Source: Martelella mediterranea (GTDB lineage: Bacteria; Pseudomonadota; Alphaproteobacteria; Rhizobiales; Rhizobiaceae). From it: 64,000 nucleotides of DNA. The position numbers were made by a program, and so were the translations under genes. Shown here one piece after another: positions 8,700 to 17,888 of this stretch; the stretch's first letter is position 1; every line of letters starts with the position of its first letter. The stretch lies in assembly GCF_004342225.1 (NCBI RefSeq), contig NZ_SMAR01000004.1, forward strand, positions 124,001-188,000. The letters run 5' to 3'. Below the pieces are notes generated by a model. The model worked only from the letters and a program-made list of their open reading frames with translations. It made no database searches and had not been told where the DNA came from.

Positions 8700-9608
8700 A
8701 TGACCTTCGATACACAATCGATCGGGGCCCGATTACGCCCGGATTCGCGTATGATCGCGCTTTTTCTCATGATTGGCGGCGTCACTGCCTTTACGCTGGT
8801 TGACACGATCACCAAGGAGCTGACCCAACGTCATGACCCTGTCATGCTGGTCTTTCTGCAATCCGGCATAGCGGCTTTGATGATCCTTCCTGTTGCTGTG
8901 CGCCAGGGGGGCGAGGGCTTTCGTATCCGCGATCCGCGCCTGCTGGTTTTGCGGGCGATCCTTGGCGTGATGGTCAGCTGGCTGATCTTCACATCTCTGT
9001 CCCTGCTTCCCTTTACAGTGGCTGCCTCTCTGTTTCAGCTCGAGACCTTTTTTGTCGTGCCGCTGGCCATTTTATTTCTGAAAGAGAAAGCCGACTGGCG
9101 CCGCTGGATGGCTGTCGGTCTTGGGCTTTCGGGGGCTTTGCTGATTCTGCGTCCCGGCGGTGAGACTTTCCAGCTGGCCGGGCTTTTGGCGATCTGTGCG
9201 GCGCTGGCACTTGCCTCAAAGAATATCGTTCTGAAAATTCTGGCGATGAATGAACGCGTCGTGCCGGCACTTTTCTGGATGTATGCATTGATGGCCGCTA
9301 TCGCCTTTATACCGGCGCTGTTTCGCTGGACCACGCTCTCATGGTTTGATTTCGGTCTGCTGGTCGTGTCTGCAACATTGGTCAATGCGAGCAACTTCTT
9401 CATGATCAAGGCGTTTTCCATGGCTGATGCCGTGGTGCTGACACCGGCCCTGCATACGGCATTGCCAATCGCGGTGATGATCGGTCTGTTTGTTTTCGGC
9501 GAATGGCCACAGCCAATTGTCTGGGCCGGAATTGCACTGATTTTTCTCGCAACTTTCATGCCTACAGGCACGAAGAAGCCGATTGAAGAGCCTGAAGACG
9601 TTATCTAG
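8700..9608 (+). CDS. DMT superfamily (EamA) transporter
   Basis: A 302-aa inner-membrane protein with about ten hydrophobic helices in two EamA repeats. The ATG at 8700 has a GGAGAGGG SD; a longer in-frame reading from 8409 has none and would give an atypical 97-residue extension. Landmarks are the N-terminal FTLVDTITKEL, the ALLILRPGGE turn at the end of repeat one, and a charged C-terminal tail. The family exports amino acids, nucleobases or other metabolites; the substrate is unknown. Its stop overlaps the convergent photolyase-like gene by 4 bp. Confidence 0.87.
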   Translation: MTFDTQSIGARLRPDSRMIALFLMIGGVTAFTLVDTITKELTQRHDPVMLVFLQSGIAALMILPVAVRQGGEGFRIRDPRLLVLRAILGVMVSWLIFTSLSLLPFTVAASLFQLETFFVVPLAILFLKEKADWRRWMAVGLGLSGALLILRPGGETFQLAGLLAICAALALASKNIVLKILAMNERVVPALFWMYALMAAIAFIPALFRWTTLSWFDFGLLVVSATLVNASNFFMIKAFSMADAVVLTPALHTALPIAVMIGLFVFGEWPQPIVWAGIALIFLATFMPTGTKKPIEEPEDVI

Positions 9609-11131
9609 ATCCCGATTTCCCTGAAGAAGCGCTTTGTATCGTCGCGAATTGCGTCGCGCTTCTGGTCACCCATTCGGTCGAGGGTTTTCATCATCATGCC
9701 GACGCGGTGATTGGATTCCAGTTTCTCGCGATTGCGCATAATGAAGTCCCAGTACAGATAGTTGAACGGGCAGGCTTTCGGCCCGTTCTTTACCGTCACC
9801 TTGTAGCTGCACTGACTGCAATAGTCGGACATTTTGTTGATATAGCTGCCTCCGGCAGCATAGGGTTTGCTGGCCAGATATCCACCATCGGCATAGAGGA
9901 TCATGCCGGTCACATTGGGCATCTCAACCCACTCATAGGCATCGGCATAGACCAGCAAATACCATTCGTTCACCTCATCGGGGTGAATGCCGGCCAAAAG
10001 AGCGAAATTGCCAAGAACCATCAGCCGCTGAATATGGTGGGCGTAGGCATTCTGTTTTGTTTCCAGAACGCACTGCCGCAGACAGTTGAGTTTTGTCTCG
10101 CCGGTCCAGTAGAAAGCAGGCAGCCTGCGGTCCGCCTCCAGGTAGTTGGCATGGGCATAGTCCGGCATATTGAGCCAGTAAACACCCCGAACATATTCCC
10201 TCCAGCCTAAGATCTGGCGAATGAAGCCTTCTGCGGCATTCAGCGGCGTCTGGCCGTCGTGATAAGCCTGTTCTGCTGCGGCGATACATTCTTTCGGGTT
10301 CAGCAGGCCGCAATTGAGGTAGAAGCTGATTTTCGCGTGGAACATGACGGGCTCGCCCTGAACCATGGCGTCCTGAAAATCGCCGAATAGCGGGAGCTTG
10401 TCTGAAATAAAACGCCTTAGAACAGTGAGTGCCTGTTTACGCGTCACCGCCAGGTCGAAAGGTTCCAGATCTCCGAAATGAGCTGAGAAACGGTTGGCAA
10501 CCAGATCAAGAACCTCACGGGTGATTGCATCTGGTTCAAAACCCTCGGCCTCAGGAACAGAAAGGTCTTCCTTTGGCGGTTTGCGGTTTTCGCTATCATA
10601 ATTCCAGGCGCCGCCTTCGGGATGATCGCCATCCATGAGGATATGGTATTTCCTGCGCATCTCGCGATAGAAATACTCCATCCTCAGGCTCTTGCGGCCC
10701 TCCGCCCATTTGTGAAAGTGATCAATGCTGCACAGAAAACGAGTATCATCGACGATTTCGATCGGTATGCTGCTATCCGCGGCGAAGGCTTCCAGATCTT
10801 TCAGAACGCGATATTCGCCCGGATGGGTGACGATAACCCGGTCCGGATTATGCTGCGCAATAGCGTTTCCCAGCGCGCTGGTAAAAGACGTGTGGCTTTT
10901 CTCATCATCAAGGTGAAGATAGTCGACCTTGAAGTTCTTGTCGCGAAGCTCGGCTGCGAAGTGTCGCATGGCCGAAAACAGGAAAGCGATCTTCTTTTTA
11001 TGATGCTTCACATAGATCGCTTCATCATGCACCTCGCACATGAAGACCACATCTTCCTGCCGGTCCACGCCTTCAAGACTTGAAATCGAGTGCGAAAGCT
11101 GGTCGCCGAGGATGAAGCGCAGTGTTTTCAT
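9605..11131 (-). CDS. Iron-sulfur bacterial cryptochrome / (6-4) photolyase family (PhrB-type)
   Basis: A 508-aa protein beginning MKTLRFILGDQLS at the ATG 11131. It has the N-terminal antenna-type alpha/beta domain and a C-terminal FAD domain (LGWREYVRG, YAHHIQRLMV, GNFALLAGIHPDEVNEWY). Cysteines at 350, 438, 441 and 454 match exactly the numbering of the four 4Fe-4S ligands of Agrobacterium PhrB, the founding FeS-BCP (6-4) photolyase. It should repair UV (6-4) photoproducts using blue light, or act as a photoreceptor. There is no obvious SD. Confidence 0.9.
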   Translation of the reverse strand: MKTLRFILGDQLSHSISSLEGVDRQEDVVFMCEVHDEAIYVKHHKKKIAFLFSAMRHFAAELRDKNFKVDYLHLDDEKSHTSFTSALGNAIAQHNPDRVIVTHPGEYRVLKDLEAFAADSSIPIEIVDDTRFLCSIDHFHKWAEGRKSLRMEYFYREMRRKYHILMDGDHPEGGAWNYDSENRKPPKEDLSVPEAEGFEPDAITREVLDLVANRFSAHFGDLEPFDLAVTRKQALTVLRRFISDKLPLFGDFQDAMVQGEPVMFHAKISFYLNCGLLNPKECIAAAEQAYHDGQTPLNAAEGFIRQILGWREYVRGVYWLNMPDYAHANYLEADRRLPAFYWTGETKLNCLRQCVLETKQNAYAHHIQRLMVLGNFALLAGIHPDEVNEWYLLVYADAYEWVEMPNVTGMILYADGGYLASKPYAAGGSYINKMSDYCSQCSYKVTVKNGPKACPFNYLYWDFIMRNREKLESNHRVGMMMKTLDRMGDQKRDAIRDDTKRFFREIGI

Positions 11132-11204
11132 CAAAATGTCCGTTATGATCTGCCTGAGTGATGTTCTCCTTATTTAGGGCGGCATTTTGCCTTGACGACA
11201 GAGA

Positions 11205-13007
11205 TTATCCGGAAAGCTCTTCGGGTGTGGTCTCTGTATTGAACTGAAGCCGGGCGAGGCGGGCATAAAGACCATTGTGCGCCACAAGAGAATCATGCGT
11301 GCCTTCTTCTACGATGACACCTTCGTCCATCACGATCAGCCGGTCGGCAGACAAGACGGTTGCCAGCCGGTGGGCTATCACAAGCGTCGTCCGTCCTTGC
11401 ATCAATTGCCCCAGAGCCTGCTGAACCAGTGTTTCGCTTTCGGCATCGAGCGCAGAAGTTGCTTCATCGAGCAGCAATATCGGCGCGTCCCGCAAAATCG
11501 CGCGGGCAATGGCAATGCGCTGGCGCTGACCGCCTGAAAGTGTGATGCCGCGCTCGCCTGCGAGCGTGTCATAACCATGCTCCAGCTTCTCGATAAAGCC
11601 ATCGGCCTGTGCCGCAATTGCTGCTGCCCTGACATCTTCGCGTGAAGCGCCCGGACGCCCAATGGCGATATTGTCATGAATGCTCGCGGCGAATATCGCC
11701 ACATCCTGCGGTACAATTGCAAAGCGCTGGCGCACGGCCTGAGGATCAGCTTCGCGAAGATCAATACCGTCAAGCCGGATCCCACCTTCTACCGGGTCAT
11801 AAAAGCGCAAGAGCAGCGCAAACAGCGTGCTTTTGCCCGCACCCGAGGGACCGACAATGGCCACCGTTTCTCCGCTTTTGACCGAAAGCGAGATGCCATT
11901 GAGTGCGCCTGCTTTTGCCCCGCTGGTAGGATAGCAAAACGCAAGACGGTCGATGTCGATGCGCCCGGCGGCGGGCTGGGGAAGCGCCTTGGGGGTTGCA
12001 GGCGCCGTTATGATTTCCGGTTCGCTCAAAAGCTCGCTCAGACGTTCAGCAGCGCCTGCGGCCAGAGACAATTCGCCCCAAACCTCTGAAAGCTGGCCAA
12101 GCGCGCCGGCTGCCAGCACCGAGTAGAGCAGGAACTGGCCAAGCGTACCGCCGGTCATCGTGCCCGCGAGAACACTCTGCGCGCCGACCCAAAGGATCGC
12201 CGTCACGCTGCAGAACACGAGCGTGATCGCGATCGCCGTCAAGGTGGCGCGTGCGCGGGTGGCTGATCTGCTGGCGGCAAACGCATCGTCAATGCTGTTT
12301 GTATATTGACGGCTTGCCATGGCTTCGCCGTTAAATGCCTGCAGAGCCCGTGTGGCGCCGATGGCTTCACTTGCAAAGGCGGAGGCATCGGCAAGCGAAT
12401 CCTGCGCTATGCGGGAGCGTCCGCGCACCTTACGGCCGAAGGCGATCAGCGGCAGTACGATGACGGGAATGGCGAAAATCACCATAACTGAAAGCCAGGG
12501 CGCGGTATAAATCATCATGATCAGGGCCCCTAGGCCCATGATCAGATTTCTCAGCGCGATAGAGGCGGAAGCGCCGAAGGCGGACTTGATCTGCACTGTA
12601 TCCGCTGTCAGCCGCGAGACGATTTCGCCAGACTGGTTGACGTCAAAAAAAGCAGGCGAAAGCCGGACGATATGAGAAAACACGTCGCGGCGCAGATCGG
12701 CAACAAGTCTCTCCCCCAGAACCATGACGAAATAGTAGCGCATGGCACTGGCTACACCGAGCGCCAGTGCCATCAGGCCCAGCATCATAAAGTAGTTATT
12801 GACCAGCGCTGCGTTATCCGCACTGAAACCGTGGTCGATAACGCGTCTGACCGCAACAGGCAGCGCCAGCGTTACCAGCGAGGCCATCAGCAGAAAGAAA
12901 AGCGCGCCGCTGACAAGGCCGCGATAGGTTTTCAGATAAGGCAGAAGCCTGGAGAGCGGCTGGAGCTGTTTTGCCCGGCCGTTACTTGATTTCGCATTCC
13001 GGCTCAA
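11205..13007 (-). CDS. ABC exporter, fused permease-ATPase (MsbA-like)
   Basis: I start this 600-aa protein at the TTG at 13007 because an AAGGA SD sits 7 bp upstream; a further GTG (13130) extension lacks family similarity. It has six membrane helices (about 30-330), then a nucleotide-binding domain with Walker A GPSGAGKS, the ABC signature LSGGQRQR, Walker [13 protein letters not shown] and the switch histidine in VIAHRLATV. It should work as a homodimer exporting lipids, drugs or another hydrophobic substrate. It is divergent from rpmE. Confidence 0.88.
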   Translation of the reverse strand: MSRNAKSSNGRAKQLQPLSRLLPYLKTYRGLVSGALFFLLMASLVTLALPVAVRRVIDHGFSADNAALVNNYFMMLGLMALALGVASAMRYYFVMVLGERLVADLRRDVFSHIVRLSPAFFDVNQSGEIVSRLTADTVQIKSAFGASASIALRNLIMGLGALIMMIYTAPWLSVMVIFAIPVIVLPLIAFGRKVRGRSRIAQDSLADASAFASEAIGATRALQAFNGEAMASRQYTNSIDDAFAASRSATRARATLTAIAITLVFCSVTAILWVGAQSVLAGTMTGGTLGQFLLYSVLAAGALGQLSEVWGELSLAAGAAERLSELLSEPEIITAPATPKALPQPAAGRIDIDRLAFCYPTSGAKAGALNGISLSVKSGETVAIVGPSGAGKSTLFALLLRFYDPVEGGIRLDGIDLREADPQAVRQRFAIVPQDVAIFAASIHDNIAIGRPGASREDVRAAAIAAQADGFIEKLEHGYDTLAGERGITLSGGQRQRIAIARAILRDAPILLLDEATSALDAESETLVQQALGQLMQGRTTLVIAHRLATVLSADRLIVMDEGVIVEEGTHDSLVAHNGLYARLARLQFNTETTPEELSG

Positions 13008-13056
13008 AGGATTGTCCTTATGTGTCAACAAGCCGTCATAATGGCCGTGGCGGCTC

Positions 13057-13085
13057 TTGTTATTCGTTTCTCGTTCCTGTATAGC
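13057..13085 (+). promoter_or_regulatory. Candidate promoter for rpmE
   Basis: TTGTTA (13057-13062) and TATAGC (13080-13085) are spaced by 17 bp, giving a leader of about 110 nt before the L31 start. Confidence 0.5.
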
Positions 13086-13202
13086 GACCGCAACCAGTCG
13101 GAAAGCCGTGGCCTCGTTGTCAGGTGTCACGGCTTTGTTTATTCAATCGGTCCAGCCGGCGCAATGGTGCCAAGCGCGGACGAAGCTTGCAGGAAGAATG
13201 TT

Positions 13203-13424
13203 ATGAAGGCTGATATTCATCCCGATTATCACACAATCAAGGTCGTCATGACGGACGGCACCGAATATGAAACCCGCTCCACCTGGGGCAAAGAGGGCGA
13301 TGTCATGAACCTCGATATCGACCCGACCTCTCATCCGGCATGGACCGGTGGTCAGCAGAACCTGCTGGACCGTGGCGGTCGCGTTTCGAAGTTCAACAAG
13401 CGCTTCGGTGGTCTCGGCATCTGA
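13203..13424 (+). CDS. rpmE: 50S ribosomal protein L31 (bL31), zinc-free form
   Basis: A 73-aa protein with an AGGAAG SD six bases before the [31 protein letters not shown] and the C-terminal FNKRFGG are typical of alphaproteobacterial bL31. There is no cysteine in the protein, so this is the C-minus form that does not store zinc. L31 bridges the ribosomal subunits at the central protuberance. A strong terminator follows immediately, so the gene is probably monocistronic. Confidence 0.95.
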   Translation: MKADIHPDYHTIKVVMTDGTEYETRSTWGKEGDVMNLDIDPTSHPAWTGGQQNLLDRGGRVSKFNKRFGGLGI

Positions 13425-13450
13425 TTTTTCAGAAGCAATCAGAATATCAA

Positions 13451-13480
13451 AAACCCGGCCTTTGCGCCGGGTTTTTTGTT
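13451..13480 (+). terminator. Intrinsic terminator of rpmE
   Basis: AAACCCGGC at 13451-13459 pairs with GCCGGGTTT at 13466-13474 across a six-base loop, followed by a T tract. Confidence 0.85.
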
Positions 13481-13548
13481 GCGTCGATTTCTGACGGGAA
13501 TAGGGCAGGGCGGTCTGAAAGTGCCGAAATAAGCTGTCGCGGAGTGTA

Positions 13549-13640
13549 GACGAAAAAGTGGAAGCCGGTTTTCGCCACCCCGGGGCATCAGAAAGTGGAA
13601 CCTTGAGCGTCGGGTGATGCTTGCTCGTCGGATGATGCGT
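13549..13640. repeat. Candidate rhizobial intergenic palindromic repeat (degenerate)
   Basis: CGAAAA at 13551 pairs with TTTTCG at 13569-13574 around an AAGTGGAAGCCGG core. A second AAAGTGGAACC and repeated GATGC words follow. From memory, elements with an AAAAGTGGGAACCGGTTTTCGG-like core are scattered between genes in Brucella and Rhizobium genomes. No second copy lies in this window, so the assignment rests on resemblance. Confidence 0.4.
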
Positions 13641-13727
13641 TTAAGGCTGATGAACCCCACGATACGGACCTGAGCGCATCAGGCGGTCATCTGCAGATAA
13701 ATAACATCATTCGAAAAAAGAAAGGCT

Positions 13728-14249
13728 TCAGCGGCGCCCGAAGGCTGTCTGCAAAAGGTCGATCTGCGCGATCACCTGATTTTCATTGGCACTTTCGCAG
13801 GTGTCTCCCTCAGCACTTTCCTGCATGAGGTTGTCATCCAGAATCCGGATCCGGGACTCAAGTCGCTGTGAGGCCTCCACAAGCTCCTGAAAGCCCTCAG
13901 GCAGATCAGACCAGCCAGCCGTATTGCGGTTGATTCCACCCTCGTTCAGACGAAGCTTGCGACGTTCCTGCAGAACCTGCTCGCGGGTCATCTCGCCGGT
14001 GTTCAGCGAGCGCTGAAGCAGAAGCCAGGAAGCCAGCTGCATCAGTCTTGTTGTCAGGCGGATCGACTCAGCAGAGTAAAGCGAGGCAGCATGGGACGGA
14101 AGGGTCTTGGCCGCCTTGCGCCCCTGTCCGTCGAGATAGGCAGCAGTGGTTTCAACCAGGTTCATGCCTTCTGCATAAAGTGCATCGAATTGCGGCGAAT
14201 TGGCTGCGTGGCCTGCAAAGTTGATTGTTTTGGCCCCGATTTGTGACAT
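13728..14249 (-). CDS. DUF1465 family protein
   Basis: A 173-aa soluble helical protein. The segment SIRLTTRLMQLASWLLLQRSL and the following TGEMTREQVLQE region match DUF1465, a family found almost only in alphaproteobacteria; members are related to the Caulobacter regulator ZitP/ZapA-type cell-cycle set in some annotations, but the function is not established. It is transcribed away from the MFS/DUF1192 operon terminator and stands alone. Confidence 0.8.
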   Translation of the reverse strand: MSQIGAKTINFAGHAANSPQFDALYAEGMNLVETTAAYLDGQGRKAAKTLPSHAASLYSAESIRLTTRLMQLASWLLLQRSLNTGEMTREQVLQERRKLRLNEGGINRNTAGWSDLPEGFQELVEASQRLESRIRILDDNLMQESAEGDTCESANENQVIAQIDLLQTAFGRR

Positions 14250-14380
14250 TTCTTTACCCTTGCGCCTGCACGCTGACTTTCAAGTTCTGGAATTTGTGAA
14301 CACTTAAACCTGTAGTGCAAATCCGCAAGTTGTTTCTTAACAGAAGGTTAATACCCACTACCAATCGCATTCAACCGCGA

Positions 14381-14406
14381 AAAAAAAGCCGCTCCAAAAA
14401 GCGGCT
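14381..14406 (-). terminator. Intrinsic terminator of the MFS-DUF1192 operon
   Basis: On the minus strand AGCCGCT (14406-14400) pairs with AGCGGCT (14393-14387) and is followed by a run of seven T. It lies about 120 bp beyond the DUF1192 stop. Confidence 0.8.
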
Positions 14407-14526
14407 GATAAATTAAGGGTGATGATCGGAATTAAGACAGAGATCCCGACTCCGCTAAACGGATAACAATATAACAACTTAGAAAGGTTAATTTTTTGTT
14501 AACGCTGAATAGCGTGATGTATAAGT

Positions 14527-14715
14527 CTACTTCTTGAACAGACTCTCTGCTGCTTTTAGTCCTGCGCCTTTTTTAGTGATCGCTTTTTCTATGCGTTCGA
14601 TCTCTGTGCGCAGGTCGTTCACAAGCTCCTCAAGAGCCTCGACAGAGTGTTCCTCAAGATCCGCGCCGATAATGTACTGGTTCTTCGGCGGCTTCTTTTG
14701 TTCATCGTCTTCCAT
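14527..14715 (-). CDS. DUF1192 family small protein
   Basis: A 62-aa acidic protein. The core GADLEEHSVEALEELVNDLR followed by a heptad ERIEKAITKK is the DUF1192 pattern, a short coiled-coil family of alphaproteobacteria with no known role. The ATG at 14715 starts one base after the MFS stop, and the SD is provided by the AGGAGG in the end of that gene, so translation is probably coupled. Longer in-frame readings toward 14880 overlap the MFS gene and are not credible. Confidence 0.82.
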   Translation of the reverse strand: MEDDEQKKPPKNQYIIGADLEEHSVEALEELVNDLRTEIERIEKAITKKGAGLKAAESLFKK

Positions 14716-14716
14716 G

Positions 14717-16006
14717 TCAGGCCTCCTCTTTTCTGGTTGCGGAATCGGCTTCTGTGTAAGCTGGTGTTTCCGGTGCAGCGTTTCTAAACTGCATGCCTTC
14801 AGGCGTTGAAACCGGTGTTGCCGCATCGGGCATTGCAGCGAACGCCTCTTTCTCGGCAACGGGGACAGCTGCACGGACACGCGAGCGGATAATGGAATAG
14901 CCGAGAATGAGAATATGGGCGCTGGCTGTTACGAGGAACAAGGCGTAAGGGCCGAAAGCGGTCATAACCGGACCGCCGACCGTTGGGCCGATGATTGTAC
15001 CGATGCCGAACAAAAACAGCAGGCCACTTGAGATTTTCACATAGTCTTCCGGATTGGCGAAGTCGTTGGCGTGTGAGGCGATGATTGGGTAGAGCACGTT
15101 TGCCGCCGCGCCATAGATGGCAATGAGGATGATCAAAGTCATCGCACCGGGGTGAAACAGAATAATCAGAGTAGCGGCAAAGGCCGCAAAACCGGCCAGA
15201 ACCGCGATAACGAGACGGCGGTCGACCATGTCGGAAAGCTTGCCAAACGGCACCTGAGCCAGCGCCCCGGCCAGAATTGCAGAGGTCATCAGAAATGCGA
15301 TCTGGCTATCGGGCAAACCGGCACGGGCACCGAAAACTGCACCCAGCGTACCGAAAGCGCCGTTGGCAATGCCGGTCAGAAGAACACCGAGGCAGGCAAC
15401 CGGAGAGTTGCGGTAGAGCAGCTTGAGGTCGATCTTTACGGCCTGCAGCGGTCGCGGTGATGCCGCGTTGGAAACAGTCGTCGGCAGCATGGCGACGCAG
15501 TAGAGAATGCCTGCCACCATGAAGAGGTAAGGCGTGTTGGTATTACCGAAGCCAACGACGAGCTGTCCGCCGACAACGCCGAAAAGCGTGATGCCGGTAT
15601 ATGACGTAAAGACAACGCCGCGGGAAGCGTTGTCAACGCGCTCATTCAGCCAGCTTTCGATGATCATCTGCGTCCCCGCCATGGCAAAGCCCGTTGCAGC
15701 GCGTAAGATGATCCAGGCATATTCGTCGATGAAGATACCTGTCGTAAGCGCGACGATACAGATGATCGCGATGAAGCCCGAAAACGCGCGGACATGGCCG
15801 ATGCGCATGATCAATTTCGGTGCAAAGATGCAGCCAAGCACGAAGCCGGACGCCCATGACGTACCGATCAAGCCCAGCGCGGTGTCGCTATAGCCCTCAG
15901 CAGCACCTCTGACAGGAAGCAGAAGCCCGTGGAGACCGTTTCCAAGAAACAGAAATAATGTGCCGAGAAGCAGCGCGAAAACCGGAAAAAGATTACGTTT
16001 CATCAA
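14717..16006 (-). CDS. Major facilitator superfamily (MFS) transporter
   Basis: A 429-aa protein with about twelve hydrophobic helices. It opens with NLFPVFALLLGTLFLFLGNG and LLPVRGAAEGYSDTALGLIG, typical of the YcaD/Mfs_1-like branch in Brucellaceae. The central loop and PFGKLSDMVDRR repeat the MFS loop motif GxLsDrxGRR. A hydrophilic tail of about 50 residues follows the last helix. Substrate unknown. It is first gene of a two-gene operon with DUF1192. Confidence 0.87.
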   Translation of the reverse strand: MMKRNLFPVFALLLGTLFLFLGNGLHGLLLPVRGAAEGYSDTALGLIGTSWASGFVLGCIFAPKLIMRIGHVRAFSGFIAIICIVALTTGIFIDEYAWIILRAATGFAMAGTQMIIESWLNERVDNASRGVVFTSYTGITLFGVVGGQLVVGFGNTNTPYLFMVAGILYCVAMLPTTVSNAASPRPLQAVKIDLKLLYRNSPVACLGVLLTGIANGAFGTLGAVFGARAGLPDSQIAFLMTSAILAGALAQVPFGKLSDMVDRRLVIAVLAGFAAFAATLIILFHPGAMTLIILIAIYGAAANVLYPIIASHANDFANPEDYVKISSGLLFLFGIGTIIGPTVGGPVMTAFGPYALFLVTASAHILILGYSIIRSRVRAAVPVAEKEAFAAMPDAATPVSTPEGMQFRNAAPETPAYTEADSATRKEEA

Positions 16007-16197
16007 CAGGCCTTGGTCACTGAAATTACTATGAAGGATAAAGGCTCAATGCTGTATCTTAGACCTTGTTCCAAAAAATGCGCCTGTTTTTTTAAAAGAA
16101 AACAGTGCGTCGGCCTATTTGGTATTGTCCCGTGACGCGCAGCGTCGATCCATGTAAGAGAGAGAGCCGGGTGAAACCGGGAACAAGAGGGGACATC

Positions 16198-16353
16198 ATG
16201 ACAAAGCTGATTGCGGTTCTGCTGATCGCTGCCATGGTCGTACATATCATCAAGCCGCTCGGATTGCCCGGCCTGAAAAAACGGATGGATTTCTGGAAGA
16301 TCATCGTGGTTGCATTTGTGCTGACCGGGCTGATCGCGGTTTTAAGGCCCTGA
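16198..16353 (+). CDS. Small membrane protein, conserved hypothetical
   Basis: A 51-aa protein with a strong AGAGGGGA SD ahead of the ATG at 16198. It has two hydrophobic segments (residues 3-17 and about 33-48) separated by a basic hinge PLGLPGLKKRMDFWK. No family with a known function is recognised; similar tiny membrane proteins exist in Brucellaceae. It lies alone between the MFS gene and the pgk terminator. Confidence 0.72.
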   Translation: MTKLIAVLLIAAMVVHIIKPLGLPGLKKRMDFWKIIVVAFVLTGLIAVLRP

Positions 16354-16365
16354 TCATCAGCACAC

Positions 16366-16393
16366 AAAAAAGGAGCGGCCCGAAGACCGCTCC
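16366..16393 (-). terminator. Intrinsic terminator of pgk
   Basis: On the minus strand GGAGCGG (16393-16387) pairs with CCGCTCC (16378-16372), followed by six T. It lies 30 bp past the pgk stop. Confidence 0.85.
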
Positions 16394-16422
16394 CGATGCC
16401 GTATCAGCCTTGAACTGAAAAC

Positions 16423-17619
16423 TTACTTCTGCAGGATTTCGACGCCGGGAAGAACCTTGCCTTCCATCCATTCCAGGAAGGCACCACCGGCGGTCGAAAC
16501 ATAGGAGAAGTCACCTTTCACACCGGCATGGCTAAGTGCGGAAACTGTATCCCCTCCGCCGGCAACCGAGGTCAGCTTACCAGCCTTTGTCTGCTCAGCC
16601 GCGAATTTCGCAGCCGAAACGGTGGCTGCATCAAAGGGCTCGATTTCGAAGGCACCCAGCGGGCCATTCCAGACGAGCGTTTCTGCCTTTTCAATCCACT
16701 CATTGACGACCTTGACCGAGGCGGGGCCGACATCAAGCATCATGGCGTCTGCGGGGATGGCATCGATGGTAACGATCTCGTTTTCGGCGTTGGCTTTGAA
16801 TTCACGCGCGACAACACCATCGACAGGAAGCACGATCACGCAATTTCCGCTTTCAGCCTTTTTCATGATTGCCCGTGCTGTGTCAGCCAGATCATGTTCG
16901 CACAGCGATTTGCCGACATTGATGCCCTTGGCTGCGACAAACGTGTTTGCCATTCCGCCGCCGATAACCAGCGCATCCACCTTTTCGATCAGATTTTCCA
17001 GAAGGTCGATCTTGGTTGAAACCTTGGCGCCGCCAACGATTGCGACAACCGGTCGCTTGGGATCCCCTAAGCCTTTTTCCAGGGCTTCCAGCTCGGCCTG
17101 CATCGTGCGGCCGGCATAAGCGGGCATATGATGGCCAAGGCCTTCTGTGGAAGCGTGCGCACGGTGGGCGGCAGAAAATGCATCATTGATGTAGATGTCG
17201 CCATTGGCTGCCAGTGCGGCCACGAATTCTGCATCGTTCTTTTCTTCGCCCTTGTGGAAACGTGTGTTTTCAAGAAGCAGAATATCGCCATTGCCCATAG
17301 CATTGATTGCGGTCTTGGCCGGTTCACCGATGCAGTCACTGGCAAATGCAACGTCGTGTCCGAGCACATCTTTGACAGCCGGGACGATCAGCTTAAGTGA
17401 CATGTCTGGAACAACTTCGCCTTTTGGACGGCCAAAATGGGCCATCAGGATAACCTTTGCACCCTTTTTCGAGAGTTCCAGAATGGTCGGTGCGACGCGC
17501 TCGATGCGGGTTGTGTCCGAAACCTTGCCATCGCTGACCGGTACGTTCAGATCGACACGCACCAGAACGCGCTTGCCGGCAATATCATTGAGATCGTCGA
17601 GCGTTTTAAAGGCGGGCAT
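16423..17619 (-). CDS. pgk: Phosphoglycerate kinase
   Basis: A 398-aa cytosolic enzyme that transfers phosphate from 1,3-bisphosphoglycerate to ADP in glycolysis, and the reverse in gluconeogenesis. Visible signatures are [11 protein letters not shown] near residue 21, [10 protein letters not shown] near 60, the [11 protein letters not shown] nucleotide-side motif, [11 protein letters not shown] and the C-terminal [11 protein letters not shown]. Full length and intact. It is transcribed in the same direction as gapA and tkt but separated from them by an antiporter gene. Confidence 0.97.
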   Translation of the reverse strand: MPAFKTLDDLNDIAGKRVLVRVDLNVPVSDGKVSDTTRIERVAPTILELSKKGAKVILMAHFGRPKGEVVPDMSLKLIVPAVKDVLGHDVAFASDCIGEPAKTAINAMGNGDILLLENTRFHKGEEKNDAEFVAALAANGDIYINDAFSAAHRAHASTEGLGHHMPAYAGRTMQAELEALEKGLGDPKRPVVAIVGGAKVSTKIDLLENLIEKVDALVIGGGMANTFVAAKGINVGKSLCEHDLADTARAIMKKAESGNCVIVLPVDGVVAREFKANAENEIVTIDAIPADAMMLDVGPASVKVVNEWIEKAETLVWNGPLGAFEIEPFDAATVSAAKFAAEQTKAGKLTSVAGGGDTVSALSHAGVKGDFSYVSTAGGAFLEWMEGKVLPGVEILQK

Positions 17620-17888
17620 AACTCACTTCCTCTTAAAAGTGTTGAAGAGCCGCTTGCCGAAAGGGCGCGCGGCGCTCGGATGAAAAAGCCGGATCCCGGT
17701 TGCTCCGCTTGAACTGTTGATCTGACGCGGGCCGTGCATCCGAAAAAAGACATAAGCAGCCTGATTCCTATTCAAAAACAGCGCCTCCGGCAATGATCGA
17801 GGTCAGAAACAGAATATTTGTTCGCCGGTTTATCATCGCTGAAGCAGCCTGCTACGGAAGATATCATATCAGCCTTTGAGAATGACGA

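Larger units (their letters stand above)
13425..13727. other. 303-bp intergenic region
   Basis: It contains the rpmE terminator and, from about 13549, a degenerate repeat-like element described separately. No gene was recognised. Confidence 0.5.
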
